A DNA stretch of 32,112 nucleotides from Pseudomonadota bacterium (GTDB lineage: Bacteria > Pseudomonadota > Gammaproteobacteria > Acidiferrobacterales > UBA6901). Below the pieces are notes generated by a model. It was not told where the DNA came from, did not search any database, and saw only the letters and a program-made list of their open reading frames with translations. The stretch covers positions 1 to 32,112 of the forward strand of contig JAJYEE010000027.1 in NCBI GenBank assembly GCA_021790335.1. The letters are read 5' to 3'. The position numbers and the translations under genes were made by a program. Positions 16,898 through 25,672 of the stretch are shown here, in pieces. The first letter of the stretch is position 1, and every line of letters begins with the position of its first letter.

Positions 16898-19800
16898 ATG
16901 AGTTGGCCGCATCCAGTCCTTAAGGAGCGCGTCTGGCGACTTCTGCTCCTGACTCTGCCGGTAGGGATACTGCTGGCCGGCAGTCTCTGGACCGAACATC
17001 AACAGTTCCAGTGGGCCCATGCGCGGGTCAGGCAGGAAGCAGGGCGCGCGGCCTCCGGCTACGCCCGTCGCATCGCCAGCCGGCTTAACGCCCAGTTCAA
17101 CGAACTGCAGCTGGCAGCCGTCGCCTTGCTCGGCCCCAAGGCAGACCCCGCGTCGCCTGCTCCCTGGGTCGTACAGACTCTGCGCCGCTTCATGGCGCTG
17201 CATTCAAGTCTTTACGCCTTCAACATCGAAGCGAAGGATGGCAATACCATCCTGTGGTCCACTCAGACACAGAATCGCAAAACTATCGACACAAACTCGG
17301 CATACCTTCCGCTGGCCGGCAACCCGGATTTCCTTCTGGGCCAGGATCGATATGCCGCCCGCGTTGGTACGCATGTTCTGACCATGCGGGTTCCGGTCAG
17401 GGGCCCTGACGGACAGGCCCGGTATTTTGTCGGCACACCCTACCGGCTGGATCAACTGCTGAGCGATCCCCGGACACAGTCGAGATGGATCTTCAGCGTG
17501 CTCGACACGCGAGACGGACGTGTTCTGGGCATTATGAATAACGGGCACGTGCAGTTCACGACTAAACCTCCGGGGTCCCGGGGTGCGTGGATTGCGGTTC
17601 CGGATTATCCGCTGGCGGTGCATGCAGCCTGGTCGCCTGAGCTGGTACGGCAAACCTACCTGCAGGCCGCGTGGCCTCGCTGGGCACTGGAGGGAACGAC
17701 GCTCCTGCTGCTCAGTGCTGCGGCCTTCGGCATCATGGCCCTCATGCGGCAGCGTGAGGCCGGCGCCCGGCACGTGCAACGCCTTGCGGATTTCAATGCG
17801 CTGCTGGCCCAGGTCAATCAGGCCATGGCCGGCGCAGAGGATGAATTGGGTCTGCTGCGGTCCATCTGCCAACTCGCCGTGCAATACGCGAAGCTCAAGC
17901 TCGCTTTCATCGCCCAGCCCGATCCCCACGGGCGCTTCTCGATCCTTGCGGCGGACGGTGAGACAGGCTACGCGGACGGACTGGTGATATCCATCGATCC
18001 CGATACCCCGCAAGGTCAGGGAATGGCCGGGCGTGCCTGGAGAGAAGGCCGGTCGTATTACATCCAGTCTATTCCGCACGCCCCCTTTCAGAGACCCTGG
18101 GCAGATCTCGCCCGCCGCTTTGGTCTGCAGTCCTGCGCTTCGGTACTCATTCACAGACACGGCGCCCTATGGGCAGTTTTTGCCGTGTATCACGCCGAAA
18201 AACAGGCCTTTGATACCGAACTCAAGGCTCTGCTTGAAGAGCTGGCTCTGGACATTTCCCATGGACTGGATCGCCTCGATCTGCTCCAGAACCAGGCACT
18301 TCTGGCCAATGCCCTGGCTGCAGTCAGTGACGGCGTCATCATCAGCGATGCGCAGCAGCGCACGACTTACGTGAATGACGCCTTCACGGCAATTACCGGC
18401 TATACCGCCCAAGAGATGTGCATTTTCGACTGGCACGTCATGCAGGGAGGCGATACAGATCCGGAAACAATTGCACAACGTTCTCGCCTACTGAACGCAG
18501 GTGAGTCGTTCCGAGGCGAGATTCTCAATTACCGCAAGGATGGAGGAACCTTCTGGAACCTGCTCACGGTCGATCCAGTGCGCGATCCCGCGGGACAGAT
18601 CACCAATTTCGTGGGCGTGCTGCGCGACATCACCCATTTACGCGAGCTGAGCGAACGGCTGGAGTTCCAGGCCCTGCATGACGTTTTAACCGGAATTCCA
18701 AACCGCCGCGCCCTTGAACAGCACCTGCCGCAAGCCATCGCCCGAGCGCGCCGTACGGGCAGCAGACTTGCCGTGGGAATCATCGATCTGGACGACTTCA
18801 AACCCATAAACGATACCTGGGGCCATGAGGCTGGGGACCGTCTGCTGCAGAAACTGGTGGGACGCCTGCAGTCCGGACTGCGGGAGTCCGACCTGCTCGT
18901 CAGACTCGGAGGCGACGAGTTCGTCGTCATCATCGAAGAGATCGATGATCTGCAGAGCTCCCATCAACTCATCGCGGTGCTCGATCGTCTGCACCGGGCG
19001 GTGGAATCCTCCTTCGATATGCCTGGAGGGCACCAAGCCAGGGTAGACATGACTTTGGGCCTGGCCCTGTTTCCCATTGATGGCGAAGATGCCGATGCGC
19101 TCCTTCGTCAGGCCGATGTAGCGATGTATCAGGCCAAGCTACACAAGCATGACCGCGTGCATTGGTGGCGCCTGGCCGCCACCAGCGCGGCCGAGCCCGA
19201 GCGCGAGGCAGCATTCGAGGTTTACGATGGGGAGGCCGCTGCCTTGCTCGGCAAGGTCCAGGCCCATTTGCTGGAGACTACACAACAGTTCGTCAAGACG
19301 TTTTATGACGAACTTTCGCACAACCCTTTGGCGCAAGCCATACTGGCCACCCTGAGCGGACCGGAGCTACAGACTCTCATGGTCCGTCAGAGTGAGCATC
19401 TGCGCTTTCTGTTCGACCCTGGTACGACCCGCACGGTGATCCTGGAGCGTGCCCGCCACCTGGGCCGGGCACACACCCTGACCGGGATCGGCCCTGCCCT
19501 GATGGTGCAGTCACTCGCGATCTACCGGAGACTGCTCAGCGCACACCTCACGCTGGTTCATCTCACCGCGCGCGATCGTTACCGGCTCCTGCTTGTCACC
19601 GATACCCGCTTGCAGGACGACATCCAGTCCGAGATGCTCGAAGGGGACCGCATCATGGACTGTTACCTTCAGATATTGGCGGCGCCGCTGCCGGCCGTAG
19701 GGGCGTTGTGGAAGGATGCGGCCCAGGCGGAACTTGGTGCCCTTTGGGCCCTGCCAGGGGTTTTGGCCTGTGAGATCATGCGCCCGGATCAGCATGGCGT

Positions 19801-21223
19801 ATTTCAGATTGAGGCAAGTCGGGGGCAGATTGCCAGCGAACTGATCAAAGTCCTTCGTACCCCGGGTTTTGAACCAGTGCTCGATGCCCAGACTCCGGGT
19901 GGCCGCGGGCTGGTAGCTGCTGCCTGGCGCAGTGCAACCATGCAGCAATCGGATTCTTTTGCCCGCGATGAGCGCACCCGACTGTGGCAGGACAGATTAT
20001 CGGCGATGGGGGTGCGCAGCATGCTGGCGCTACCGGTGCTGGACGATCGCGGCCGCGTTGTGCTCATCCTGGCGATTCATGGAGGCTACCCCAATCAGTT
20101 CAGTGCGAACTGGATGCAGCAGTTTTCGCGCAACCTGCAGCAACGATGGGGGCAGATCTGGCAACGCTGCAGCGTACTGGTCTCCCAGACCGTCCTGTCC
20201 CAGGAGATTGCGCAACGGTACCGGCAGCAGCTGTTTGCCGGAGGGCTGCGCATGTACATGCAGCCGGTGGTCGATCTGCACACTGGCCGCCTGGTCAAGG
20301 TCGAGGCTTTGGCCCGCCTGCAATGCCCTGATGGCCAGGTCATCCGACCTGGGGAATTCCTGCCGCTGTTGGGCGATGCCGAACTCGACCGGCTGTTTCG
20401 CGTGGGATTGGATGAGGTTCTCGGACAGCTCATGTGCTGGGATGCGCAGAGCCTCACTCCCGGCGTTTCCGTCAATCTGCCGCCCAGCACGCTGCTGGAT
20501 GCAGATTGCCCCGGTTGGGTGCAAGACGCCCTGCTGCGTTTCGGCGTCTCCCCGCAATGCATAACGTTTGAACTGCTCGAAAGCCAAGGCATGGATCATC
20601 CCTTGCAGGCCGAAGCGCTCGACCGTTTGCTGAAACTCGGGGTGAATCTGGCCATGGACGATCTGGGCTCCGGCCACAGCAGCCTGAGACGTCTGGCAAG
20701 CCTGCCGTTCGAAACCATAAAGATCGACAAAAGTCTGCTCTTGCGTATCCGCCAGGACCCCATCCATACCCTGAGCCTGGTGCGGGCCATCATCCAGGTA
20801 GGACTCGACCTCGACCGCGAGGTAATTGTTGAAGGACTTGAGGATAATGGCATCATCGAAGTCGCCCGTATTCTGGGCGCACCACTCGGTCAAGGCTATG
20901 GTCTGGCCAGACCGATGCCGGCCGATCAGGTTCTGGCATGGAGCCAATCCTTCAAATTGCCAACCCCCTCCGACAGTATCCAGACCTTCCTGGGCGCGCT
21001 GGCGCATCACTGGCTGGGCATGCGTCGCATCGCCATGGGTGTGCAGGCAACGACGCGCAGCCTGCCGGATTGCCCGGTGACGAGGTTTCTAGAGGAACAG
21101 GGTTTGTCGGACAGCGAGGCCGCAGGCTGGCATACTCAAGTTCATTCCGGAGTCGACATGCAGACATCCAGCCGTCGGTTCATGGAGTGGCTTATCGAGC
21201 GGGTGCGGGAAGATCATTCATGA
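16898..21223 (+). CDS. Multidomain GGDEF-EAL c-di-GMP protein with internal globin sensor domain
   Basis: A 1441-residue protein. TM1 (~11-27), a periplasmic Cache/CHASE-like sensor (~30-255) and TM2 (~262-284) are followed by GAF1 (~295-460) and PAS (~470-590). The GGDEF domain has LTGIPNRR at ~597, an I-site RESD and GGDEF at ~671. A globin-coupled-sensor domain (~785-930) has FVKTFYDELSHNPLAQAI and the proximal-His motif GRAHTLTGIG, His ~859. GAF2 (~960-1115) precedes an EAL domain with EAL at 1136, SVNLPP, FELLES, DDLGSGHSS, IKIDKS, VEGLED and GQGYGLARP. A Cys/His-bearing C-terminal region ends the protein. Both catalytic motifs look complete, so it may make and degrade c-di-GMP under redox/O2 and periplasmic control. 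Only one in-frame start exists (a stop lies nine codons upstream), and no clear Shine-Dalgarno is seen. Confidence 0.93.
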   Translation: MSWPHPVLKERVWRLLLLTLPVGILLAGSLWTEHQQFQWAHARVRQEAGRAASGYARRIASRLNAQFNELQLAAVALLGPKADPASPAPWVVQTLRRFMALHSSLYAFNIEAKDGNTILWSTQTQNRKTIDTNSAYLPLAGNPDFLLGQDRYAARVGTHVLTMRVPVRGPDGQARYFVGTPYRLDQLLSDPRTQSRWIFSVLDTRDGRVLGIMNNGHVQFTTKPPGSRGAWIAVPDYPLAVHAAWSPELVRQTYLQAAWPRWALEGTTLLLLSAAAFGIMALMRQREAGARHVQRLADFNALLAQVNQAMAGAEDELGLLRSICQLAVQYAKLKLAFIAQPDPHGRFSILAADGETGYADGLVISIDPDTPQGQGMAGRAWREGRSYYIQSIPHAPFQRPWADLARRFGLQSCASVLIHRHGALWAVFAVYHAEKQAFDTELKALLEELALDISHGLDRLDLLQNQALLANALAAVSDGVIISDAQQRTTYVNDAFTAITGYTAQEMCIFDWHVMQGGDTDPETIAQRSRLLNAGESFRGEILNYRKDGGTFWNLLTVDPVRDPAGQITNFVGVLRDITHLRELSERLEFQALHDVLTGIPNRRALEQHLPQAIARARRTGSRLAVGIIDLDDFKPINDTWGHEAGDRLLQKLVGRLQSGLRESDLLVRLGGDEFVVIIEEIDDLQSSHQLIAVLDRLHRAVESSFDMPGGHQARVDMTLGLALFPIDGEDADALLRQADVAMYQAKLHKHDRVHWWRLAATSAAEPEREAAFEVYDGEAAALLGKVQAHLLETTQQFVKTFYDELSHNPLAQAILATLSGPELQTLMVRQSEHLRFLFDPGTTRTVILERARHLGRAHTLTGIGPALMVQSLAIYRRLLSAHLTLVHLTARDRYRLLLVTDTRLQDDIQSEMLEGDRIMDCYLQILAAPLPAVGALWKDAAQAELGALWALPGVLACEIMRPDQHGVFQIEASRGQIASELIKVLRTPGFEPVLDAQTPGGRGLVAAAWRSATMQQSDSFARDERTRLWQDRLSAMGVRSMLALPVLDDRGRVVLILAIHGGYPNQFSANWMQQFSRNLQQRWGQIWQRCSVLVSQTVLSQEIAQRYRQQLFAGGLRMYMQPVVDLHTGRLVKVEALARLQCPDGQVIRPGEFLPLLGDAELDRLFRVGLDEVLGQLMCWDAQSLTPGVSVNLPPSTLLDADCPGWVQDALLRFGVSPQCITFELLESQGMDHPLQAEALDRLLKLGVNLAMDDLGSGHSSLRRLASLPFETIKIDKSLLLRIRQDPIHTLSLVRAIIQVGLDLDREVIVEGLEDNGIIEVARILGAPLGQGYGLARPMPADQVLAWSQSFKLPTPSDSIQTFLGALAHHWLGMRRIAMGVQATTRSLPDCPVTRFLEEQGLSDSEAAGWHTQVHSGVDMQTSSRRFMEWLIERVREDHS

Positions 21224-21567
21224 TCGGGGCGAAAGGCAATCGACCCCCCGGGCCTATGCCGCACTGGTTTCGACTTGGCCGCGGAAAGTAATGAAGACCT
21301 CGCCAACCAAGACGGTCGGCCATCTGGAGCCCACGGCGCAGCGGTCACTGGAACGCATGACATGGGTGTCAGGACACCCATGGCCGCAGCGACAGCCGGG
21401 TTCGACGGGGACATGTACATGCCAAACGGCACAATATTTACCATGGGTACGTAGTCCATGATGTTGGCTGCGGGCAGTCCTCCCGCCATCGTTCGATTGT
21501 CCGGCAACACACTGAGCGTGCTTGTTGCCATGCCGAACGTGCACATCATCATCGCCCCGGTCGTCAC
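21214..21567 (-). CDS. DUF4280 (PAAR-like) protein, degenerate
   Basis: About 117 residues matching the DUF4280 / PAAR-like pattern found in T6SS spike-tip and toxin contexts: TTGAMMMCTFGMATSTLSVL, AANIMDYVPMVNIVPFGMYM, SPSNPAVAAAMGVLTPMSCV and PVTAAPWAP. Decay signs are clear. The usual MPxLVTTGA start is present, but codon 3 is TAA (ATG-CCG-TAA-CTG-GTG at 21579-21565), leaving a GTG start at 21567. The conserved PTVLVG stretch is readable only in a different frame at about 21300-21325, before the original frame resumes with SSLLSAAK...GGSIAF, implying two compensating indels. Two of the usual C-terminal Cys residues are replaced. It overlaps the tail of the large c-di-GMP gene by 10 bases, convergently. 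No other T6SS gene is nearby. Confidence 0.65.
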   Translation of the reverse strand: MTTGAMMMCTFGMATSTLSVLPDNRTMAGGLPAANIMDYVPMVNIVPFGMYMSPSNPAVAAAMGVLTPMSCVPVTAAPWAPDGRPSWLARSSLLSAAKSKPVRHRPGGSIAFRPDHE

Positions 21568-21579
21568 CAGTTACGGCAT

Positions 21580-22052
<473 letters not shown>

Positions 22053-22103
22053 AGGGGCGTGTAGCTTACGTAAACTCAGCGCACGAGACAACCGCTTCTG
22101 GCT

Positions 22104-22109
22104 TATAAT
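22104..22109 (+). promoter_or_regulatory. Perfect -10 box (TATAAT) for mltF
   Basis: A consensus TATAAT ends only 7 nt before the ATG of mltF. Transcription from it would begin at or next to the start codon, giving a leaderless or nearly leaderless mRNA. No good -35 hexamer is found 15-18 bp upstream and no Shine-Dalgarno is present. Confidence 0.45.
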
Positions 22110-22116
22110 TTAATAG

Positions 22117-23544
22117 ATGCCTTCGAAACTACCGATAAGCCGTACATTTGGCATAACCATTGGGGCATTGCTGCTCGCGTCGGGCATTCTGTCCGCCTGT
22201 ACCCCGTTTGGCGAAAGCAAGCTTCAAATGGTGAAAAAGGCCGGCGAGATCCTGGTCCTGACCCGAAACAGCCCGACCACCTATTACCAGGGACCGGTCG
22301 GGCCGGCCGGAATCGAATACGACCTCGCCAGGGCCTTTGCAAAGCACCTTGGTGTGTCGCTGCGCATTGAGGTCGCCGACCGCTCGCGCGACATCGTTCC
22401 GATGATCGCAAACAACCAGGCCGACTTCGCCGCTGCCGGACTCGCTGTCACCCCCGATCGCCTCAAGATCGTGCGCTTCACACCGCCATACCAGCAGGTG
22501 CACGAACAAATCGTCTATCGCGCCGGCACCGTGCCCCCAAGGAATCTCGCTGCACTACAGGGACAGACACTCGAGGTTGTGGCCGGAAGCAGCTACGTCG
22601 AGCAACTCAAACTACTCAAGCTGCGCTATCCCGGCCTAAAGTGGAAATCCGTACATGACGCGGAGGCCGAGGACCTGCTGATCAGGGTGCAGCAGGACAA
22701 GGCGTTATTCACAATCGCCGACTCCAACATAGTCACGCTAAGCCGCCAGTTCTATCCTGAACTCAAGGTCGCTTTCAACCTGAACCCGCCCGAGAATCTC
22801 GCCTGGGCCTTCCCAATCAGCAACGACAACAGCCTGTACAATGCAGCGGTGAAGTTTCTCGATGACATGCGTCGTTCCGGTGAACTGGCTCGTCTGATAC
22901 AGCGTTACTACGGCGCCAGGAACAACTTCACTCCCATGAATATCGCTGCCTACAGGCGGAAGATCAAAACTACACTGCCGATCTATGAGCCCTTATTCCA
23001 GGCCTCCGGAAAGAAATACGGTATCGACTGGAGACTGCTCGCGGCCATGGCCTATCAGGAATCCTTCTGGGATCCGGCCGCGGTGTCCCCCACGGGCGTG
23101 CGCGGCATCATGATGCTGACCGTACCGACCGCGGACAACCTGCATATCACCGACCCGCTCAGTCCCGCGGGCAGCATTGACGGGGGGGCGGAATACATCC
23201 GCGACATGATCAACCAGCTTCCGTCCCACATCCCGGAACCTGACCGCACTTGGATGGCGCTGGCGGCCTACAATGTCGGCATCAACCATCTGGAGGATGC
23301 ACGCGTCCTCACGCAGCAGCAGGGCGGAAACCCGGACAAATGGAAAGATGTGCGTAAACGCCTCCCGCTCCTGGCAATACACGCGTGGTACAGCAAGACC
23401 AAGTACGGTTATGCGCGCGGCTACGAGCCAGTGGAGTATGTGAAGCGGATTCGAATCTATTATGACATGCTCGTAAAACTGGATCGCGAACTCAGGGCAC
23501 GTGAACACAACGACGCACTCCACCTCCGGGCACCGGCGATGTAA
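22117..23544 (+). CDS. mltF: Membrane-bound lytic murein transglycosylase F
   Basis: A 475-residue lipoprotein that cleaves peptidoglycan to 1,6-anhydromuropeptides at the inner face of the outer membrane. The lipobox is LLASGILSAC, with lipidated Cys at about residue 28. An ABC-type solute-binding domain follows (~40-265; GIEYDLARAFAKHLGVSLRI, IVPMIANNQADFAAAGLAVT), acting as the regulatory half. Then comes an SLT catalytic domain (~285-455) with YGIDWRLLAAMAYQESFWDP, whose QES Glu is the catalytic acid, then GVRGIMMLTVPTA and WMALAAYNVGINHLEDA. Length and order match MltF. It is convergent with tadA, an arrangement seen in many gammaproteobacteria. The start lies close to a TATAAT box. Confidence 0.95.
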   Translation: MPSKLPISRTFGITIGALLLASGILSACTPFGESKLQMVKKAGEILVLTRNSPTTYYQGPVGPAGIEYDLARAFAKHLGVSLRIEVADRSRDIVPMIANNQADFAAAGLAVTPDRLKIVRFTPPYQQVHEQIVYRAGTVPPRNLAALQGQTLEVVAGSSYVEQLKLLKLRYPGLKWKSVHDAEAEDLLIRVQQDKALFTIADSNIVTLSRQFYPELKVAFNLNPPENLAWAFPISNDNSLYNAAVKFLDDMRRSGELARLIQRYYGARNNFTPMNIAAYRRKIKTTLPIYEPLFQASGKKYGIDWRLLAAMAYQESFWDPAAVSPTGVRGIMMLTVPTADNLHITDPLSPAGSIDGGAEYIRDMINQLPSHIPEPDRTWMALAAYNVGINHLEDARVLTQQQGGNPDKWKDVRKRLPLLAIHAWYSKTKYGYARGYEPVEYVKRIRIYYDMLVKLDRELRAREHNDALHLRAPAM

Positions 23545-23914
23545 CGGCAAGCGTAACGGCTTTCCCTGGGCGGTCTGCGTCATCCGCCCAGGCTTGCGGT
23601 ACGGGCGTCAGGACTCTGCCAAAATCGTCATTGCTGCATTCATGGTGCCGACAGGGGTGTTCCGGAACCGTTGCCCCAATTCCCACCTTTCCGCCATGCG
23701 CCGCATTTCACGAACACCATGACGAGCAATGCTGAATGGCAAACCGGTGCCACCGCATGGATAACAACACTACGGCAGGAACGGTAGATGGCGGTTCGGC
23801 TTTAGCAAGATGGGCGTACACCTCTTGCAGGCATCTCTCCGGCAGTCGGCCGACACAGACACCCGCCTACAGTCCCCTGCGCCGGCGGACAGTCGACCTC
23901 AATCCCGGTCACGG
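23545..23914. other. Convergent spacer between mltF and tadA
   Basis: About 370 bases with no supportable gene. It contains the hairpin at 23565-23592 just after the mltF stop. Short ORFs here run through that hairpin and have no motifs. Confidence 0.55.
23565..23592 (+). terminator. 9-bp GC-rich hairpin after mltF (terminator candidate)
   Basis: Perfect arms cctgggcgg and ccgcccagg enclose a 10-nt loop and begin 21 nt past the mltF stop codon. The stem is strong, but only CTTG follows on the plus strand and there is no T-run, so efficiency as an intrinsic terminator is uncertain. Confidence 0.5.
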
Positions 23915-24400
23915 TCAACTCCGGCGCGCCTTGAAAAACGTCTTGAGGACAGACCGGCACTCTTCCTCCAGCACTCCGCCAAAGCCCTGCGGATGATGAT
24001 TCAGGCTGGGTGCATTGAAAATTTCGAACACCGAGCCGGCGGCTCCGGCCAGTGGATCGCGGGCGCCATATACGACCCGTGCAACGCGTGCATACACCAT
24101 GGCACCGGCGCACATCGGGCAGGGTTCGAGGGTGACATACAGCGTCGTACCCGTCAGCCGGTAGTTTCCGAGGGCAACCGAAGCTGCGCGCATTGCCACG
24201 ATCTCGGCATGCGCGGTTGGATCGCCGCTTCCGATCGGGCGGTTCCAGCCCTCGCCGATAACTTCCCCATTCGACACCAGAAGCGCACCGACCGGTACCT
24301 CTCCTTCGGACTCAGCACGTGCCGCGAGTTCGAGTGCGCGGCGCATCCATTTTTCGTCTGCCTCGAGTTGCAAACCGCTAACTTCCGGTACTGCCGCCAC
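23915..24400 (-). CDS. tadA: tRNA-specific adenosine deaminase
   Basis: A 161-residue zinc deaminase that converts A34 to inosine in tRNA-Arg(ACG). The active site is complete: HAEIVAM (zinc His and catalytic Glu) and PCPMCAGAMVYARV (two zinc Cys). The N-terminal MRRALELAARAESEGEVPVG and C-terminal segments fit TadA. It starts with GTG at 24400 behind a GGGAGG five bases upstream; an ATG two bases earlier is in another frame. In many gammaproteobacteria tadA lies next to guaA. Here 6.1 kb of other genes separates them. Confidence 0.95.
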   Translation of the reverse strand: MAAVPEVSGLQLEADEKWMRRALELAARAESEGEVPVGALLVSNGEVIGEGWNRPIGSGDPTAHAEIVAMRAASVALGNYRLTGTTLYVTLEPCPMCAGAMVYARVARVVYGARDPLAGAAGSVFEIFNAPSLNHHPQGFGGVLEEECRSVLKTFFKARRS

Positions 24401-24850
24401 ATTCGCCTCCCGCCTCTTTCCGATCGCGGTGCATGTTCACCCCCAATGGAGGGTCAAGGACATATTGATCGATTTGCTTCCTGGATGAACTCAAAATTTT
24501 AAAAACTCCGAACCCGGACCCAATTACTGTCACAAAGGGTGCATTCCGGGGGAGCGCACACCACGACGCCATGATATCCTACCATTCTGCCTCGACGAGC
24601 AGGATGACCATCGTCCATGGTTACAAACACCCGATAGGGTGTTCAGCTCTGCCCGGACTGCCGCACCGCTATTTCGGCACAGCCGGAATCACGTGCGGTT
24701 TTCTGCTTGATCAAGGTTGCAGAAACCCCATCATTATGGGACCGCGGTACTCGGGTTACCAAATGCATTGCGCGAAAGCGTTTGTCAGTTTGCCACATCC
24801 GCTTGAAGGTCTTCACCAAAACTAACAGGATAAACCAGGAAGCTGGCCCT
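24401..24850. other. Spacer between tadA and the methyltransferase gene
   Basis: No gene supported. Composition is more AT-rich than the core genes, for example around 24490-24505, consistent with the left border of inserted material. The promoters of tadA (minus) and the methyltransferase (plus) must lie here, but I could not identify boxes. Confidence 0.5.
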
Positions 24851-25561
24851 ATGAACAACGAACGCCGGGGCCTGGGCGAACTGACTGATATCGCCGCAGT
24901 TGGTGCGCTTCTATCCGTCAAGGGATTGAGTGGCGTCGACGTGGGTTGCGGTCCCGGCAAGGTGGCGCGTGAACTTTGCGCTCTGGGAGCAACCGTATTG
25001 GCAGCTGAACCGGACCCGATACAGGCCAGGAAAAACCGGGAAGCTCCTGCAACGGCCGGGCTCACCTTCATCGAAGCTGCAGCGGAAAACCTGCCATTGG
25101 AACAAGATTCGGTCGACGGCGTTTTTTTCTTCCGTTCGCTCCATCATGTTCCGATTGAACGCATGGAAGCAGCCCTCAGGGAGGCGGCCCGGATCCTCAA
25201 GCCGAAATCCGGTTTTCTCTGCGTGGTGGAACCAGGGATGACGGGCACACATTTCAAGGTCATGCGTCCATTTCACGACGAGACAAGGGTTCGAACCGAA
25301 GCCCAGGCGGCGCTCGGCCGGACAGCGACGCGACTGTTCCGTAGCGAGGAGCGGTTTCAGTATATGCAATTTCCGCGTTACCCCAATTTCGAGGCCATGG
25401 TGGCGCGGGTGACGGGACTCACCTTCAACAACATCCGCCGCGAGCGCGTCGAAACAGACGAAGTGCGAGACCTGTTTGAAGCCGGGCGTTCAGGTGATGG
25501 TGAATATGTTTTCGAACAACCGATGCTGCTCAACCTTTATCGGGATCCGTTGCAACTTTAG
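24851..25561 (+). CDS. Class I SAM-dependent methyltransferase
   Basis: A 236-residue enzyme of the Methyltransf_11 type. Motif I is VDVGCGPGKVARELCALG (~residue 28), the acidic end of strand 2 is LAAEPDP, and motif II/III regions are AAENLPLEQDSVDGVFFFRS and AARILKPKSGFLCVVEPGM. The substrate cannot be inferred. The ATG at 24851 follows AGGAAG at about 8 nt, better than the upstream in-frame ATG at 24707. It stands alone and is convergent with the amine oxidase operon. Confidence 0.85.
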   Translation: MNNERRGLGELTDIAAVGALLSVKGLSGVDVGCGPGKVARELCALGATVLAAEPDPIQARKNREAPATAGLTFIEAAAENLPLEQDSVDGVFFFRSLHHVPIERMEAALREAARILKPKSGFLCVVEPGMTGTHFKVMRPFHDETRVRTEAQAALGRTATRLFRSEERFQYMQFPRYPNFEAMVARVTGLTFNNIRRERVETDEVRDLFEAGRSGDGEYVFEQPMLLNLYRDPLQL

Positions 25562-25672
25562 TCCGCTCTTTACTGAAGGACAGAGCGGCACCCAGTGCGG
25601 TGCCGCCATCTACGGAGATCCATCGCACCGCGGCCGGATCGATCCGGCCCACCGATATCAAAAACCACGGTT

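Noticed and set aside
16371-16901. 176-codon plus-strand ORF whose stop overlaps the large c-di-GMP gene start
   Set aside because: It has no recognised motif, no ribosome site and an Arg/Ser/Pro-rich composition. The overlap alone is not enough support.
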